A DNA stretch of 64,000 nt, from NCBI RefSeq assembly GCF_009604425.1, contig NZ_WEGI01000010.1, positions 124,001-188,000 of the forward strand. Direction: 5' to 3'. Every line of letters begins with the position of its first letter. The stretch's first letter is position 1. Origin of the DNA: Nocardia aurantia (GTDB lineage: Bacteria > Actinomycetota > Actinomycetes > Mycobacteriales > Mycobacteriaceae). A program made the position numbers and the translations under genes. Below the pieces are notes generated by a model. That model saw only the letters and a list, made by a program, of their open reading frames with translations, was not told the DNA's origin and ran no database searches. Positions 9,066 through 17,665 of the stretch are shown piece by piece.

Positions 9066-10547
9066 ATGTTGAGGCGCATCATGACGATCCTGGCGGTGGT
9101 ATTCACCGTCATGGTCGCGACGCCGACGGTGGCTTACGGACAAACCTACGGTTTCGACCAGGCGTGCAACGAATTACACGACGACCTGGACGGTATCGGG
9201 GTACCGGGCATCACGCTCGGCGACGCCGCCTCCGCCGCCTGCAAGGCGGGCAACGCCGCCACCCATCCGGGTGAGGCCGCGACGGCCGTGCGGGACAAGG
9301 CCTGGGACTCCACCTTCGGCAAGGTGGTCGATTCGCTCATGAGCGGCCTCGGCCAGGCGCTGATCCTCGGGCTCACCTTCTGGATGAAGGTGCCCAACGA
9401 GCGAATAAGCGACGCGGGCAATCTGTTCCGCAAGATCAACGACTACACGTACCAGGCCCAGATACTCCTGTTGATCGTCTCGGTGATCCTCACCGGCGGC
9501 AGACTCGCCGAGGCCAGACGCGGCGCCGCCCTGAGCGAGGCGGCGGAATCGTTCCGGATGTTCGCCCGGGTGGTGTTCAGTTCGTGGATGCTCGGCGCCG
9601 TGATCGTCGCCGGGACGCAGGCCTCGGATCGCTTCTCCTCCTGGGTGATCCAGGACGCCACCAACGGCAACGCCAAGGACATCGCCGAGATGATGGTGAA
9701 AACGTCCAAGCTGCAGGCGTTCTCGCCGGGCCTGGTGTTGATCATCGCGATCGTCGGCCTGCTCGGCGCGCTGGCGCAGATCGTCCTGGCGATCGTCCGG
9801 CAGGGCATGCTGGTGGTCGCCGCCGGGGTGCTGCCGCTGGTGGCGGCCGCGGGCGGCACCAGCACGGGTAGATCGGCGTATCCCAAGCTGCTCAGCTGGA
9901 TCATCGCCTTCATGCTGTGGAAACCGGTGGCGGCGATCGTGTACATGATCGCCTTCGTGACCGTCGGCTACACCGACCAGAGCAACCCGACCTCGGGTAT
10001 CCCCGACGCCGATCAGGCGCAGCGGATGCTGGTGGCGCTGGTCCTGCTGGGCACTGTGGCCTTCGTGCTGCCGGCGCTGATGCGCCTGGTGACCCCGGCG
10101 GTGGCGATCGTCGGCAGCGGCGGCTCCGGCCTCAACGCCACCGGCGGCCTGCTGCTGGGCGCGGCGGCGCTGGGCGCGGTCGGCACCAAGGCCGTCGGCG
10201 TGCGCGCCGCGGCCGCGGCCGGCCAGCCCGGTTACGTCGGCGGCCGCGGTGGCGGCCCCCGGCCGCCGGGCGGCGCGGCCGGCCCGCGTGGCGGTGGCGG
10301 TCCCGGACCGGGCGTTCCGCCGCGTGGTCCCGCGGGTGGCGGGGCCGGCGCGGCCGCGCGTCCTGCCGGTGCGGCGGCCACCAGCGCAGTAGCATCCGGC
10401 GCGTCCCGGGCGATGACCCGGATCACCAGTACCGCCCGCGCCGCCGGAGCCGGCATGAACCGGGCCGACTCCTCGGCGGGCGACGTCGCCGGCGACCGCT
10501 GGGCGAACCGCGCACCCGACCTCGGTAGGAGCACCATTCCGCGATGA
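9066..10547 (+). CDS. VirB6/TrbL-like polytopic membrane protein (SCO6881-like)
   Basis: 493 residues from the ATG at 9066, with GAGAGGGG upstream. A cleavable-looking signal (about 1-25, ending TPTVAYGQ) is followed by a Cys-containing helical segment. Six or more strong hydrophobic helices follow, including ALILGLTFWM, ILLLIVSVILTGG, GLVLIIAIVGLLGALAQIVL and IIAFMLWKPVAAIVYMIAF. The last 120 residues are a Gly/Pro/Ala-rich, probably disordered cytoplasmic tail. The layout is that of VirB6/TrbL translocation-channel proteins. From memory, Streptomyces SCO6881 is a similar integral membrane protein next to SCO6880, and the next gene here resembles SCO6880. The stop overlaps that gene by ATGA at 10544-10547. 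Confidence 0.75.
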   Translation: MLRRIMTILAVVFTVMVATPTVAYGQTYGFDQACNELHDDLDGIGVPGITLGDAASAACKAGNAATHPGEAATAVRDKAWDSTFGKVVDSLMSGLGQALILGLTFWMKVPNERISDAGNLFRKINDYTYQAQILLLIVSVILTGGRLAEARRGAALSEAAESFRMFARVVFSSWMLGAVIVAGTQASDRFSSWVIQDATNGNAKDIAEMMVKTSKLQAFSPGLVLIIAIVGLLGALAQIVLAIVRQGMLVVAAGVLPLVAAAGGTSTGRSAYPKLLSWIIAFMLWKPVAAIVYMIAFVTVGYTDQSNPTSGIPDADQAQRMLVALVLLGTVAFVLPALMRLVTPAVAIVGSGGSGLNATGGLLLGAAALGAVGTKAVGVRAAAAAGQPGYVGGRGGGPRPPGGAAGPRGGGGPGPGVPPRGPAGGGAGAAARPAGAAATSAVASGASRAMTRITSTARAAGAGMNRADSSAGDVAGDRWANRAPDLGRSTIPR

Positions 10548-12034
10548 CGACGACCGACGGGTACGAGCACCGCTCGTACGGTTTGTGGCAGAAGCCCCGC
10601 AGCGCAGGCCTTTTCGGCCTGCGGTGGGGGGAGACCGTCCTCGGCTTCGTCGTGGTGATCACCGCCCTGCTGACCGCGCTGGTGGCCGGTCCCAAACCGG
10701 CGTTCTTCGTCGCGGGTGTCGGCACGGTCGTGATGGTTCCACTGGTGTGGCGGACGGGGGGCCGCTCCGGCTACGAGACGGGATTGATGATGTTCCATTG
10801 GTTGCGGGGACGCAGCAACGGCGAGCACGTCTATCGGGGCGGCCGGTTCTCGCGCATTCCCGGTGGCGTGGCCCGGCTGCCGGGCCTGATGGCGCCGTCC
10901 AAGCTCTACGAGGGCATCGACGCGGGCGGCTACAGCTTCGGCATGATCCACCTGCCCCAATTCGCCCAGTACACCGTGGTTCTGCGGGCCTGGCCGCAGG
11001 GGCACGAGGCGGTGGACCAGCCGGTCATCGATCGCTGGGTGTCCGCCTGGGGTACCTTCCTGGCCTCGCTCGGGCAGACCTCCGACATCATCGCGGTGGT
11101 GCCGGTGATCGACACCGTGCCGGAGACCGGCAACCGGCTGCTGACCGAGGTCGCCACGATCACCCACCCGGACGCGCCCCCGCTGGCGCAGCAGGTGATG
11201 TACGAACTGGCGACCGAATTGCCGCAGGAGCGAGTGCAATTGCTGCCGCGGGTGGCGATCACGTTCAAGGCCACCACCGCCGAGCGCCGCAAGAATCCGG
11301 CCGAGGAGGCCGTCGAGATCGGCCGCCGGCTGCCCGGCATCTGCGCGGCGCTGGCCGAGGCGGGCGTCCGCTCGCAGCCGATGTCGGCCGACGAGGTGAT
11401 CGCCTTCATCCGCCGCAGTTACGATCCGGCCGCACAGGCGGATCTGGAGGTCGCCGTCGGCGAGCCCGGCGGCCACGGCCTCGACTGGGCGGACGCCGGT
11501 CCGATCTCGCACGAGGAGCGCTGGGACCACTTCCTGCACGACGGTGGCCGCTCGGTCACCTGGGAGATGGACATGGCCCCCGAGGGCGCGGTCGACGAGC
11601 GGGTGCTGCAGCGGCTGCTGGCCCCGAATCCGGAGGTGCCGCGCAAGCGGATCGCCATCGTGTACCGCCCGCACTCGGCCGCCGACGCCGCCGAGATCGT
11701 CGACGACGACTACAAGAACGCGCTGGTGGCCCAGCAGAGCGAACGCGGCGTCGTCTCCGCCGCGGCCACGCTGCGGGTCGGCGCCACCCAGCAGGCCCGC
11801 GAGGAGCAGGCCCGCGGCCACGGCGTGACCCGGTTCGGCGTGCTGGTGACCATCACCGAACCCCTGCGCGGCGACCTGCCGCGCGTGGAGGCGATCACGC
11901 GCGACCTGTCGACCCAGGCGCGCTTGAGGATCCGGCGTTGCTACCGCTACCAGGCCGCCGCGTTCGCGGCGTCGCTCGGGTGCGGGGTGATCCTCCCGGA
12001 ACACGCGACAATTCCCAAGGCCTTGGCGGGGTGA
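10544..12034 (+). CDS. SCO6880-family conjugation/secretion protein
   Basis: 496 residues. The N-terminus has two adjacent helices (about 27-46 and 50-68), including GFVVVITALLTALVAG and AFFVAGVGTVVMVPLVW, like VirB3/PrgI-type proteins. A large soluble domain of mixed charge follows. The start MTTTDGYEHRSYGLWQKPRSAG and the order next to a VirB6-like and a VirB4-like gene match the SCO6880-type proteins of actinobacterial conjugative elements, as far as I can judge from memory. Such proteins may combine a VirB3-like anchor with a VirB4-type N-terminal domain. There is no P-loop. It is translationally coupled to the upstream gene and followed by the ATPase after 6 bp. Confidence 0.75.
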   Translation: MTTTDGYEHRSYGLWQKPRSAGLFGLRWGETVLGFVVVITALLTALVAGPKPAFFVAGVGTVVMVPLVWRTGGRSGYETGLMMFHWLRGRSNGEHVYRGGRFSRIPGGVARLPGLMAPSKLYEGIDAGGYSFGMIHLPQFAQYTVVLRAWPQGHEAVDQPVIDRWVSAWGTFLASLGQTSDIIAVVPVIDTVPETGNRLLTEVATITHPDAPPLAQQVMYELATELPQERVQLLPRVAITFKATTAERRKNPAEEAVEIGRRLPGICAALAEAGVRSQPMSADEVIAFIRRSYDPAAQADLEVAVGEPGGHGLDWADAGPISHEERWDHFLHDGGRSVTWEMDMAPEGAVDERVLQRLLAPNPEVPRKRIAIVYRPHSAADAAEIVDDDYKNALVAQQSERGVVSAAATLRVGATQQAREEQARGHGVTRFGVLVTITEPLRGDLPRVEAITRDLSTQARLRIRRCYRYQAAAFAASLGCGVILPEHATIPKALAG

Positions 12035-12040
12035 TCGATC

Positions 12041-15000
12041 ATGGCGAGTGAGTTCGGCGAGCCGCCGGTCCGGTACCGCGGCGAACCCCCACGCTACAGC
12101 GAACGGGTCGTCGATCCGGAGAACCCGTCGCCGCCGCGGCGCGCACCGCAGCGCGACGGCGAGGAGAGCTGGGCGATCGAGTCCTACACGCCGGGTGAGC
12201 CGCGCGCTGGACAACCCGCCGACTGGGACGACGCCCCGATCCGCCCCGCCCGGCGCCCGGCGACCGCAGCCGCCGTCGAACCCGTAGATCCCGCAACGGG
12301 TTTCGCCGTCAGCAGCGAGGCGGCCGCCGGAGACCGAGCGCGGCGCAAGCCCGCAGCACACGAGCCACCCGCCGCCTCGGCCCGCCCGCGCCGGGACGCC
12401 GGCACGCCCCCGCCTACCGGACATGCCACCATCGACGGCGAGCATCACCGCACCACCGGCACCGCCCGCGACACCGGTGAGAGTCTCACTGCACGTGGTG
12501 CTTTCGAGACGGCTACCGAGCGCAGTGCCCGTGACGGCGGCGAGAGTCATGCCGCGCGTGGTGCTTTCGACACTGGTACCGGCCGTGTGGAGCGCAGTGC
12601 CCGCGACGGCGGCGAGAGTCCCGCCGCGCGTGGTGCTTTCGAGACGGCTACCGAGCGCAGTGCCCGTGACGGCGGCGAGAGTCATGCCGCGCGTGGTGCT
12701 TTCGACACTGGTACCGGCCGTGTGGAGCGCAGTGCCCGTGACCGCGGCGCGAGTCATGCCGCGCGTGATGCTTTCGAGACGGGCGCCGACCGTGCGGATC
12801 GCAGTGCCCGTGACGGCGGTGCGAGTCCCGCCGCGCGTGATGCTTTCGACACGGGCACCGGCCGTGCGGAGCGCAGTGCCCGCGACAGTGGCGAGGGTCA
12901 TGCTGCGCGGGGTGCTTTCGAGACGGGTGCCGGCCGTGTGGAGCGCAGTGCCCGTGACGGCGGCGAGGGTCATGCTGCGCGCGGTGCTTTCGAGACGGAT
13001 GCCGGCCGGGCCGAGCGCGGTGCTCGTGACGGCGGTGTGAGTCCTGCTGAGCGTGGCGCTCTCGACACCGGCGCCGGGCGGGCTGCGCGTGGTGCTTTCG
13101 ATACCGGTGAGAACCCGGCGGTGCGTGGTGCTTTCGGCACCGGTGCGAATGCTGTGCGCGGTGGTTCGCGATCCGGCGACGAGCCGGCCGTACGTGGTGG
13201 CTCGGGCGGTGGGGACACCCGGGCCGGGTCGCGTTCGGGCGGCACCGCCGTGGGTCGCCGCGGCTCCGCGGACCCCGATGCCCCGGCGCATCGCCGGTTG
13301 CCCGCGCGCCGCGACGACGATGGCGAGCGGGCGGCGGCGAGCGCTGACGGCCCGCGAAACACCCAGCGCCGCAAGGGTGCAGAGGAGACGGCCGACCAAC
13401 GCCAGGGCCGCCGCGCCGCAGCCGGCGAAAGTTCGCGCCGTGCAACAGGTTCCGCGGGCGGGCGCGCCGGTGAGCGGCGTACCGGGCGCGGCGGCACGGG
13501 CGGGGAGGGCCGGGACACCGGCAATCGCAGCCTGCCACCGAACGTCCCACGCGTGGAGCACAAGCCCTACGGTCAGCTCGACGCCGATCCCGGCCGGAAG
13601 AAACAGGGCCGCATCGGACTTTCCGCCGGCCAGGCCGGCCGCGCGGAGGGCCGCGCCGGCCGCGACTCGGGCGCCCCGGCGCCGGGCGACCGGCCGAAAC
13701 GCAAGCCCGCCAAGCAGAAGAAGCAGGGGCCGCCCCTGCTCGATGACATCACCCGTGCCCAGCTGGAGGCCGTGGCCCGCGAGCGCAGCGGTCTGCGGGC
13801 GGGCTGGGCGGCGTTCCGGCTCCGCACCGACGATCTGCGCCGGGTCAACGCGCTGGCCCGCACCGAGGCCGTGGTCGAGGACGACTTCGACCGGGAGACA
13901 CTGCAACTCACCGATCGCGGTTACACCGGCGAGGGCGGCGGCCGGATGAACGTGGTCGGCCGCCCGGTCGAGTATCGCGCTACCACCGCGCAGGTCGCGG
14001 GCCTGTGGCCGTGGTCGGTCGGCGCCGGCGCGCCGCTGATCGGCACCCCGCTCGGCTCCCATCTGCACACCGGCGCGCCGGTCTGCTTCGATCCGATGAA
14101 CTGGTTCATGCGCGGCAGTTTCATCACCGCGCCGAGCCTGTTCGTGCTGGGACTCAACGGTTTCGGCAAATCGTCGCTGGTGCGCCGGATCGTGCTCGGC
14201 GGTGTCGCGCAGGGCATCACGCCGCTGATCCTTGCCGACGTCAAACCCGACTACCGGCGCCTGGTGGAGATGGTCGGCGGCCAGGTCATCGACCTCGGTT
14301 ACGGGCACGGCAAGGTCAATCCGCTGGCCGCGGGCGTACTCGGCTCCATCGTGCCGATGCTGGACGACCTTCCCGCGTTGCAGGTCCAGGTGATTCAGGA
14401 ATTGCGCGCCCGCCAGGTCACCCTGGTCGCGGGCCTGGTGGAACTGGTGCGCGGTGCCCGGGTCGCCGATTTCGAGGAGACCCTGATCTCCACCGCCCTG
14501 CGCATCCTCTACCGTGAGGGCAGCGGCTACACCCCGGACCGGCCGCCGATCATGGAACACCTGCTCGAGGTGATCATCGACGGCGGCGACGAGTTGATGC
14601 TCGACGCGGGCGCCGACAATCCGGACGAGTACCAGGAAGCCATCAAGAACCTGCGGCGGTCGCTGCGCGCGCTCACCCAGGGTCCGTTCGGGGCGGTGTT
14701 CAACGGGCAGACCACGACGCCGATCGATACGTCGGCGGTCGCGGTGTGCATCGACGTCTCGCACATCCCCAGCGGCGACAAGAAGCTGAAAGCCGCCGTG
14801 ATGCTGGCCTGCTGGGCCGACGGTTTCGCCTCGGTGGAGGCCGCGCACGTGCTCGCCGACGCCGATATGGGCCCGCAGCGCTACTTCCAGGTCGTGATGG
14901 ACGAGCTGTGGCAGGTGCTCGGGCTGGGCGACTTCATGGTCGACCGCGTCGACGAGCTGACCCGTCTGCAGCGCGCGATCGCCACTTCGCTGATCATGAT

Positions 15001-15472
15001 CAGCCACACCATCAAGGATCTGCAGTCGCTCGGCTCGGAGGCCGCGATCGCGAAGGCGCTCGGCTTCCTGGAACGCGCGCGCGCCAAGATCTTCGGCGCG
15101 CTGCCGCCCGAGGAGATCAAGCGCCTCGACTCGACGGTGCCGTTCACCTCCGCGGAGGAGGAGATGGTCACCGGATGGTCCGCGCCGCAGGCGTTGACGG
15201 GTGAGGCCCTCAAACCGGGCCAGGCCCGGCCGCCGGCGCCCGGCACCGGCAAATTCCTGTTGAAGGTCGGCGAGGATCGGCGGCCGGGGATCCCGTTCCA
15301 CATGGAGTTCACCCCCTCCGAGCAGGAGAGCGGAATCCACGAGACCAATCAGCGGTTCAGCGAGTTCGGCGGAACCGGTGAGAGTCTCGTCGATTACGGG
15401 GTGGACGGTGAACCCACCGGCGGGGACGACGGCACGGCAGGCCCCGGCGGAGACGAGGGGAACGTCGCATGA
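12041..15472 (+). CDS. VirB4-like secretion ATPase with long repetitive N-terminal extension
   Basis: 1143 residues. Roughly the first 540 are low-complexity, rich in Arg, Ala, Gly, Glu and Asp, and include tandem 21/24-residue repeats (about 161-348). The C-terminal 600 residues are a VirB4/TraC-type ATPase: Walker A GLNGFGKS at 704-711 (K710), DVKPDYRRL soon after, and Walker B VVMDELWQVL with D954-E955. This motor normally energises pilus or channel assembly and substrate transfer at the inner membrane. The ATPase part looks complete. The extension is far longer than in typical VirB4 proteins (about 800 residues in all). The stop overlaps the following HTH gene by ATGA. Confidence 0.85.
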   Translation: MASEFGEPPVRYRGEPPRYSERVVDPENPSPPRRAPQRDGEESWAIESYTPGEPRAGQPADWDDAPIRPARRPATAAAVEPVDPATGFAVSSEAAAGDRARRKPAAHEPPAASARPRRDAGTPPPTGHATIDGEHHRTTGTARDTGESLTARGAFETATERSARDGGESHAARGAFDTGTGRVERSARDGGESPAARGAFETATERSARDGGESHAARGAFDTGTGRVERSARDRGASHAARDAFETGADRADRSARDGGASPAARDAFDTGTGRAERSARDSGEGHAARGAFETGAGRVERSARDGGEGHAARGAFETDAGRAERGARDGGVSPAERGALDTGAGRAARGAFDTGENPAVRGAFGTGANAVRGGSRSGDEPAVRGGSGGGDTRAGSRSGGTAVGRRGSADPDAPAHRRLPARRDDDGERAAASADGPRNTQRRKGAEETADQRQGRRAAAGESSRRATGSAGGRAGERRTGRGGTGGEGRDTGNRSLPPNVPRVEHKPYGQLDADPGRKKQGRIGLSAGQAGRAEGRAGRDSGAPAPGDRPKRKPAKQKKQGPPLLDDITRAQLEAVARERSGLRAGWAAFRLRTDDLRRVNALARTEAVVEDDFDRETLQLTDRGYTGEGGGRMNVVGRPVEYRATTAQVAGLWPWSVGAGAPLIGTPLGSHLHTGAPVCFDPMNWFMRGSFITAPSLFVLGLNGFGKSSLVRRIVLGGVAQGITPLILADVKPDYRRLVEMVGGQVIDLGYGHGKVNPLAAGVLGSIVPMLDDLPALQVQVIQELRARQVTLVAGLVELVRGARVADFEETLISTALRILYREGSGYTPDRPPIMEHLLEVIIDGGDELMLDAGADNPDEYQEAIKNLRRSLRALTQGPFGAVFNGQTTTPIDTSAVAVCIDVSHIPSGDKKLKAAVMLACWADGFASVEAAHVLADADMGPQRYFQVVMDELWQVLGLGDFMVDRVDELTRLQRAIATSLIMISHTIKDLQSLGSEAAIAKALGFLERARAKIFGALPPEEIKRLDSTVPFTSAEEEMVTGWSAPQALTGEALKPGQARPPAPGTGKFLLKVGEDRRPGIPFHMEFTPSEQESGIHETNQRFSEFGGTGESLVDYGVDGEPTGGDDGTAGPGGDEGNVA
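12521..13084 (+). repeat. In-frame 63/72-bp tandem repeats in the VirB4-like gene
   Basis: Eight imperfect units of 21-24 codons, each beginning RSARDGGES or a variant and containing AARGAFETG or a variant. Units of 24 and 21 codons alternate at the left end, and the 72+63-bp pair appears to be duplicated with a period of 135 bp (compare 12511 onward with 12646 onward). All lengths are multiples of three, so copy-number change keeps the frame. The protein segment is charged and probably disordered. Confidence 0.9.
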
Positions 15473-15777
15473 TGCCGCACAGATCCTATCGAAGAGTGTC
15501 GCCGCGGGTCCGGGAGGCGGCGGTCGAACAGGTGCTCGCGCTGACCGGAACGCTGCGCAGCGAATCGGAGGCGTGCCGCGTGGTGGCCGAACAGATCGGC
15601 GTGCACACCAATTCCGTGCGCAACTGGGTCCGGGCCGCGGAGGAGCCGGGCCTGGACCGGATGGACGCCGCGGCGTTACGGCGCAAGGTGGCGTTGTTGC
15701 AGCAGCAACTGGCGGCCGCCGCCGAGATGAACCGCACCCTCGTCGAATCCCTGAACGAAGCCGAACACCACACATGA
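15469..15777 (+). CDS. IS3-OrfA-like HTH protein with C-terminal coiled coil, inside the secretion operon
   Basis: 102 residues. The N-terminal two thirds resemble the HTH domain of IS3-family transposase OrfA: the RVREAAVEQVLA start, then CRVVAEQIGVHTNSVRNWVRAAE as the recognition helix region. The end (LRRKVALLQQQLAAAAEMNRTL) is a leucine-zipper-like coiled coil, as in OrfA multimerisation domains. No OrfB/DDE partner, inverted repeats or frameshift site follows, and both ends overlap neighbouring operon genes by ATGA, so it is not a simple inserted element. It could be a domesticated DNA-binding protein that regulates the operon or marks substrate DNA. Confidence 0.75.
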   Translation: MMPHRSYRRVSPRVREAAVEQVLALTGTLRSESEACRVVAEQIGVHTNSVRNWVRAAEEPGLDRMDAAALRRKVALLQQQLAAAAEMNRTLVESLNEAEHHT

Positions 15778-15989
15778 TCCGTGCGACCCGCACCGTGACT
15801 ATTCGTGCGACCCGGACAGGGACGATCCGTGCGGCCCGCACAGGGGCAATCCGTGCAACCCACGCTGCAACCCGGACCGCGACAATCTGTGCGACCCCTA
15901 CCGCGACAATCCGTGCGTTCCGCAGCGGGGCCGATCCGGTCGCCTCTCGCGCGGTGATCCGCCGTGCCGACTCGCCGGGGGCGCGGTGA
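15774..15989 (+). CDS. 71-residue Arg/Thr-rich repeat peptide, function unknown
   Basis: The frame starts at an ATG overlapping the previous stop (ATGA 15774-15777) and ends in a TGA overlapping the next gene's GTG (GTGA 15986-15989). It encodes IRATRTVT-type octapeptides repeated about six times, then a short non-repetitive tail (FRSGADPVASRAVIRRADS). The product is strongly basic and lacks hydrophobic segments. It matches no family I know. The double 4-nt coupling supports translation; the repetitive DNA leaves open that it is only a spacer kept in frame. Confidence 0.5.
   Translation: MIRATRTVTIRATRTGTIRAARTGAIRATHAATRTATICATPTATIRAFRSGADPVASRAVIRRADSPGAR
15777..15930 (+). repeat. 24-bp tandem repeat encoding IRATRTxT octapeptides
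   Basis: Units lie at 15777-15800, 15801-15824, 15825-15848, 15849-15884 (a 36-bp variant), 15885-15908 and 15909 to about 15930. Each begins ATCCGTGC or a close variant. All lengths are multiples of 12, which preserves the frame of the overlapping small gene. Confidence 0.85.
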
Positions 15990-17665
15990 GCGCGAAATCG
16001 CTGCTGTGGATCGGCATGGGCACCGTGGTCGCGCTCATCGTCCTCGTCGTGGTGATCGTGCTGCCCGCGGTCGAGGACCAGTGCGCCGACCAGCCGACGG
16101 TCACCCCCACCACCGCGCAGCCGTCGGGGGGCACGCCGTCGTCCGTGCGCGCCGAGGGCTCCGGGACCGCCACCGCCCCGAGCGCCCCCGCGCCCGGCGT
16201 CGCGAATGTGCCTGCGGCGGCGACGAATTCGGCGATCACCCGGACCGCCGCGGCGGCCTCCGGCCTGGGCCCGATCCGGCGCAGCTGGCCGCTGCCGCAG
16301 GGCTCGTTCTTCATCTCCGATCCGTTCGGCGCGCGCGGCGGAACCCATCTCGGGGTCGACCTGGCCGCCCCGGACGGCACCCCGATCTATTCGGTCGCCG
16401 ACGGCACCGTGGTGGCGGCGGGCGCCGCGACCGGCTTCGGCAACTGGATCGTGATCGACTCGGTGGACGTCAACGGCCGGCCGTTCTCCGCGGTGTACGG
16501 GCACGAGTGGGACAGCGGGGTCCGGGTGCGCGCCGGGCAGCAGGTGCACGCCGGCGAACTGATCGGCACGGTCGGCTCGGCGGGTGAATCCACCGGCGCC
16601 CATTTGCATTTCGAGATCGTGCCGGGTGGCCGGTTCGCCGGCGGGCACCAGATCGATCCGCTGCCGTGGCTGGACGGCGCACCCACGCCGGAGTCGTCGG
16701 GCGCCTGGCCGTTCTCGGCGAACCCGTTGTGCGCCCGTGGTTTCGGCACCGCCGGTGGCGCGCTCGCCGCGGGCAAGGTGCCCCCGGAACTGGAGCTGTG
16801 GTATCGGCGGGCCGGATCGCTGTGCCCCGAGATCACGCCCTCGATCCTGGCCGCCCAGGGCCGGCAGGAGTCCGGCTTCCGGCGCGGGCTGACCTCCCCG
16901 GCCGGTGCGCAGGGTCTGGCCCAGTTCCTGCCCGGCACCGCGATGTCCATCGATCCCGACGACGGCAAGCCGTATCTGCTCGACGTCGAGGGCAACGGCA
17001 CCGCGAGCCTCTGGGACGACGGCGACGCGATCATCGCGCAGGGCCGGTACATGTGCTCGCTGGCGCACCGCATCGAGCACTGGATCGGTGAGGGCAAGGT
17101 GCACGGCGACGTGGTGCCGCTGGCGCTGGCGGCCTACAACGCGGGCGAGGGGGCGGTGCTGGCCTCCGGCGGAATGCCGAACCAGGTGCCCGCGCACCTC
17201 TCCGAGACCCAGCCCTACGTGGCGAACATCCTCGCGATGGAGCCGCAGTACCGGGCGCCGGGATCGATGGGCCGGTTCGAGCCGGACGGCCGGTCCGGCG
17301 GCCAGGAGATCCTGGCGGCCGCGCAACAGTATCTGGGCACCCCGTACGTCTGGGGCGGCGGCGGCCCGGAGGGACCGACCGGCGGCGGGCTGGACGGGCC
17401 GGGCCTCACCTCGGCGGCGGTCTTCGCCGCCTCGGCCGGCACGGTCACGCTGCCGCGGACCGCCGAACAGCAGTGGGAGGCAGGCGGAGAGGTGCCGATG
17501 AGCCGTGCGCAGCCGGGCGATCTGGTGTTCTCGCGGTTCGGGAGACGCGGCCCGGCGGAGGTCGGCGTGTACGTCGGTGAGGGCATGATGATCCGGTCCG
17601 CGGACCCCTCCGGCGTGAGCGAGGTTCCGGTGCCCGGCGACGCGCGATTGCGGAGGATGCTGTGA
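15986..17665 (+). CDS. Three-domain peptidoglycan hydrolase (M23 + SLT + NlpC/P60-like), VirB1-like
   Basis: 559 residues from a GTG overlapping the previous stop. A membrane anchor (about 10-27) precedes a linker and three wall-lytic domains. The M23/LytM endopeptidase (about 105-215) keeps HLGVD (H121, D125), H173 and HLHFE (H206, H208). The SLT lytic transglycosylase (about 265-420) has RQESGF (catalytic E295), GAQGLAQFLPGT and LAAYNAGEG. The NlpC/P60-like domain (about 440-556) has YLGTPYVWGGGGPEG, but the catalytic Cys is G471 (LDGPGLT where FDCSGL is usual) and the catalytic His is E525 (AEVGVYVG where HVGIYVG is usual), so it is probably inactive. Such proteins open the wall for type IV secretion assembly, the VirB1/CwlT role. 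The gene overlaps the downstream lipoprotein gene. Confidence 0.88.
   Translation: MSAKSLLWIGMGTVVALIVLVVVIVLPAVEDQCADQPTVTPTTAQPSGGTPSSVRAEGSGTATAPSAPAPGVANVPAAATNSAITRTAAAASGLGPIRRSWPLPQGSFFISDPFGARGGTHLGVDLAAPDGTPIYSVADGTVVAAGAATGFGNWIVIDSVDVNGRPFSAVYGHEWDSGVRVRAGQQVHAGELIGTVGSAGESTGAHLHFEIVPGGRFAGGHQIDPLPWLDGAPTPESSGAWPFSANPLCARGFGTAGGALAAGKVPPELELWYRRAGSLCPEITPSILAAQGRQESGFRRGLTSPAGAQGLAQFLPGTAMSIDPDDGKPYLLDVEGNGTASLWDDGDAIIAQGRYMCSLAHRIEHWIGEGKVHGDVVPLALAAYNAGEGAVLASGGMPNQVPAHLSETQPYVANILAMEPQYRAPGSMGRFEPDGRSGGQEILAAAQQYLGTPYVWGGGGPEGPTGGGLDGPGLTSAAVFAASAGTVTLPRTAEQQWEAGGEVPMSRAQPGDLVFSRFGRRGPAEVGVYVGEGMMIRSADPSGVSEVPVPGDARLRRML

Noticed and set aside
15469..15777. An intact IS3-family insertion sequence
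   Set aside because: Only an OrfA-like protein is present; no OrfB, terminal inverted repeats or target duplication could be found, and it is embedded in overlapping genes.
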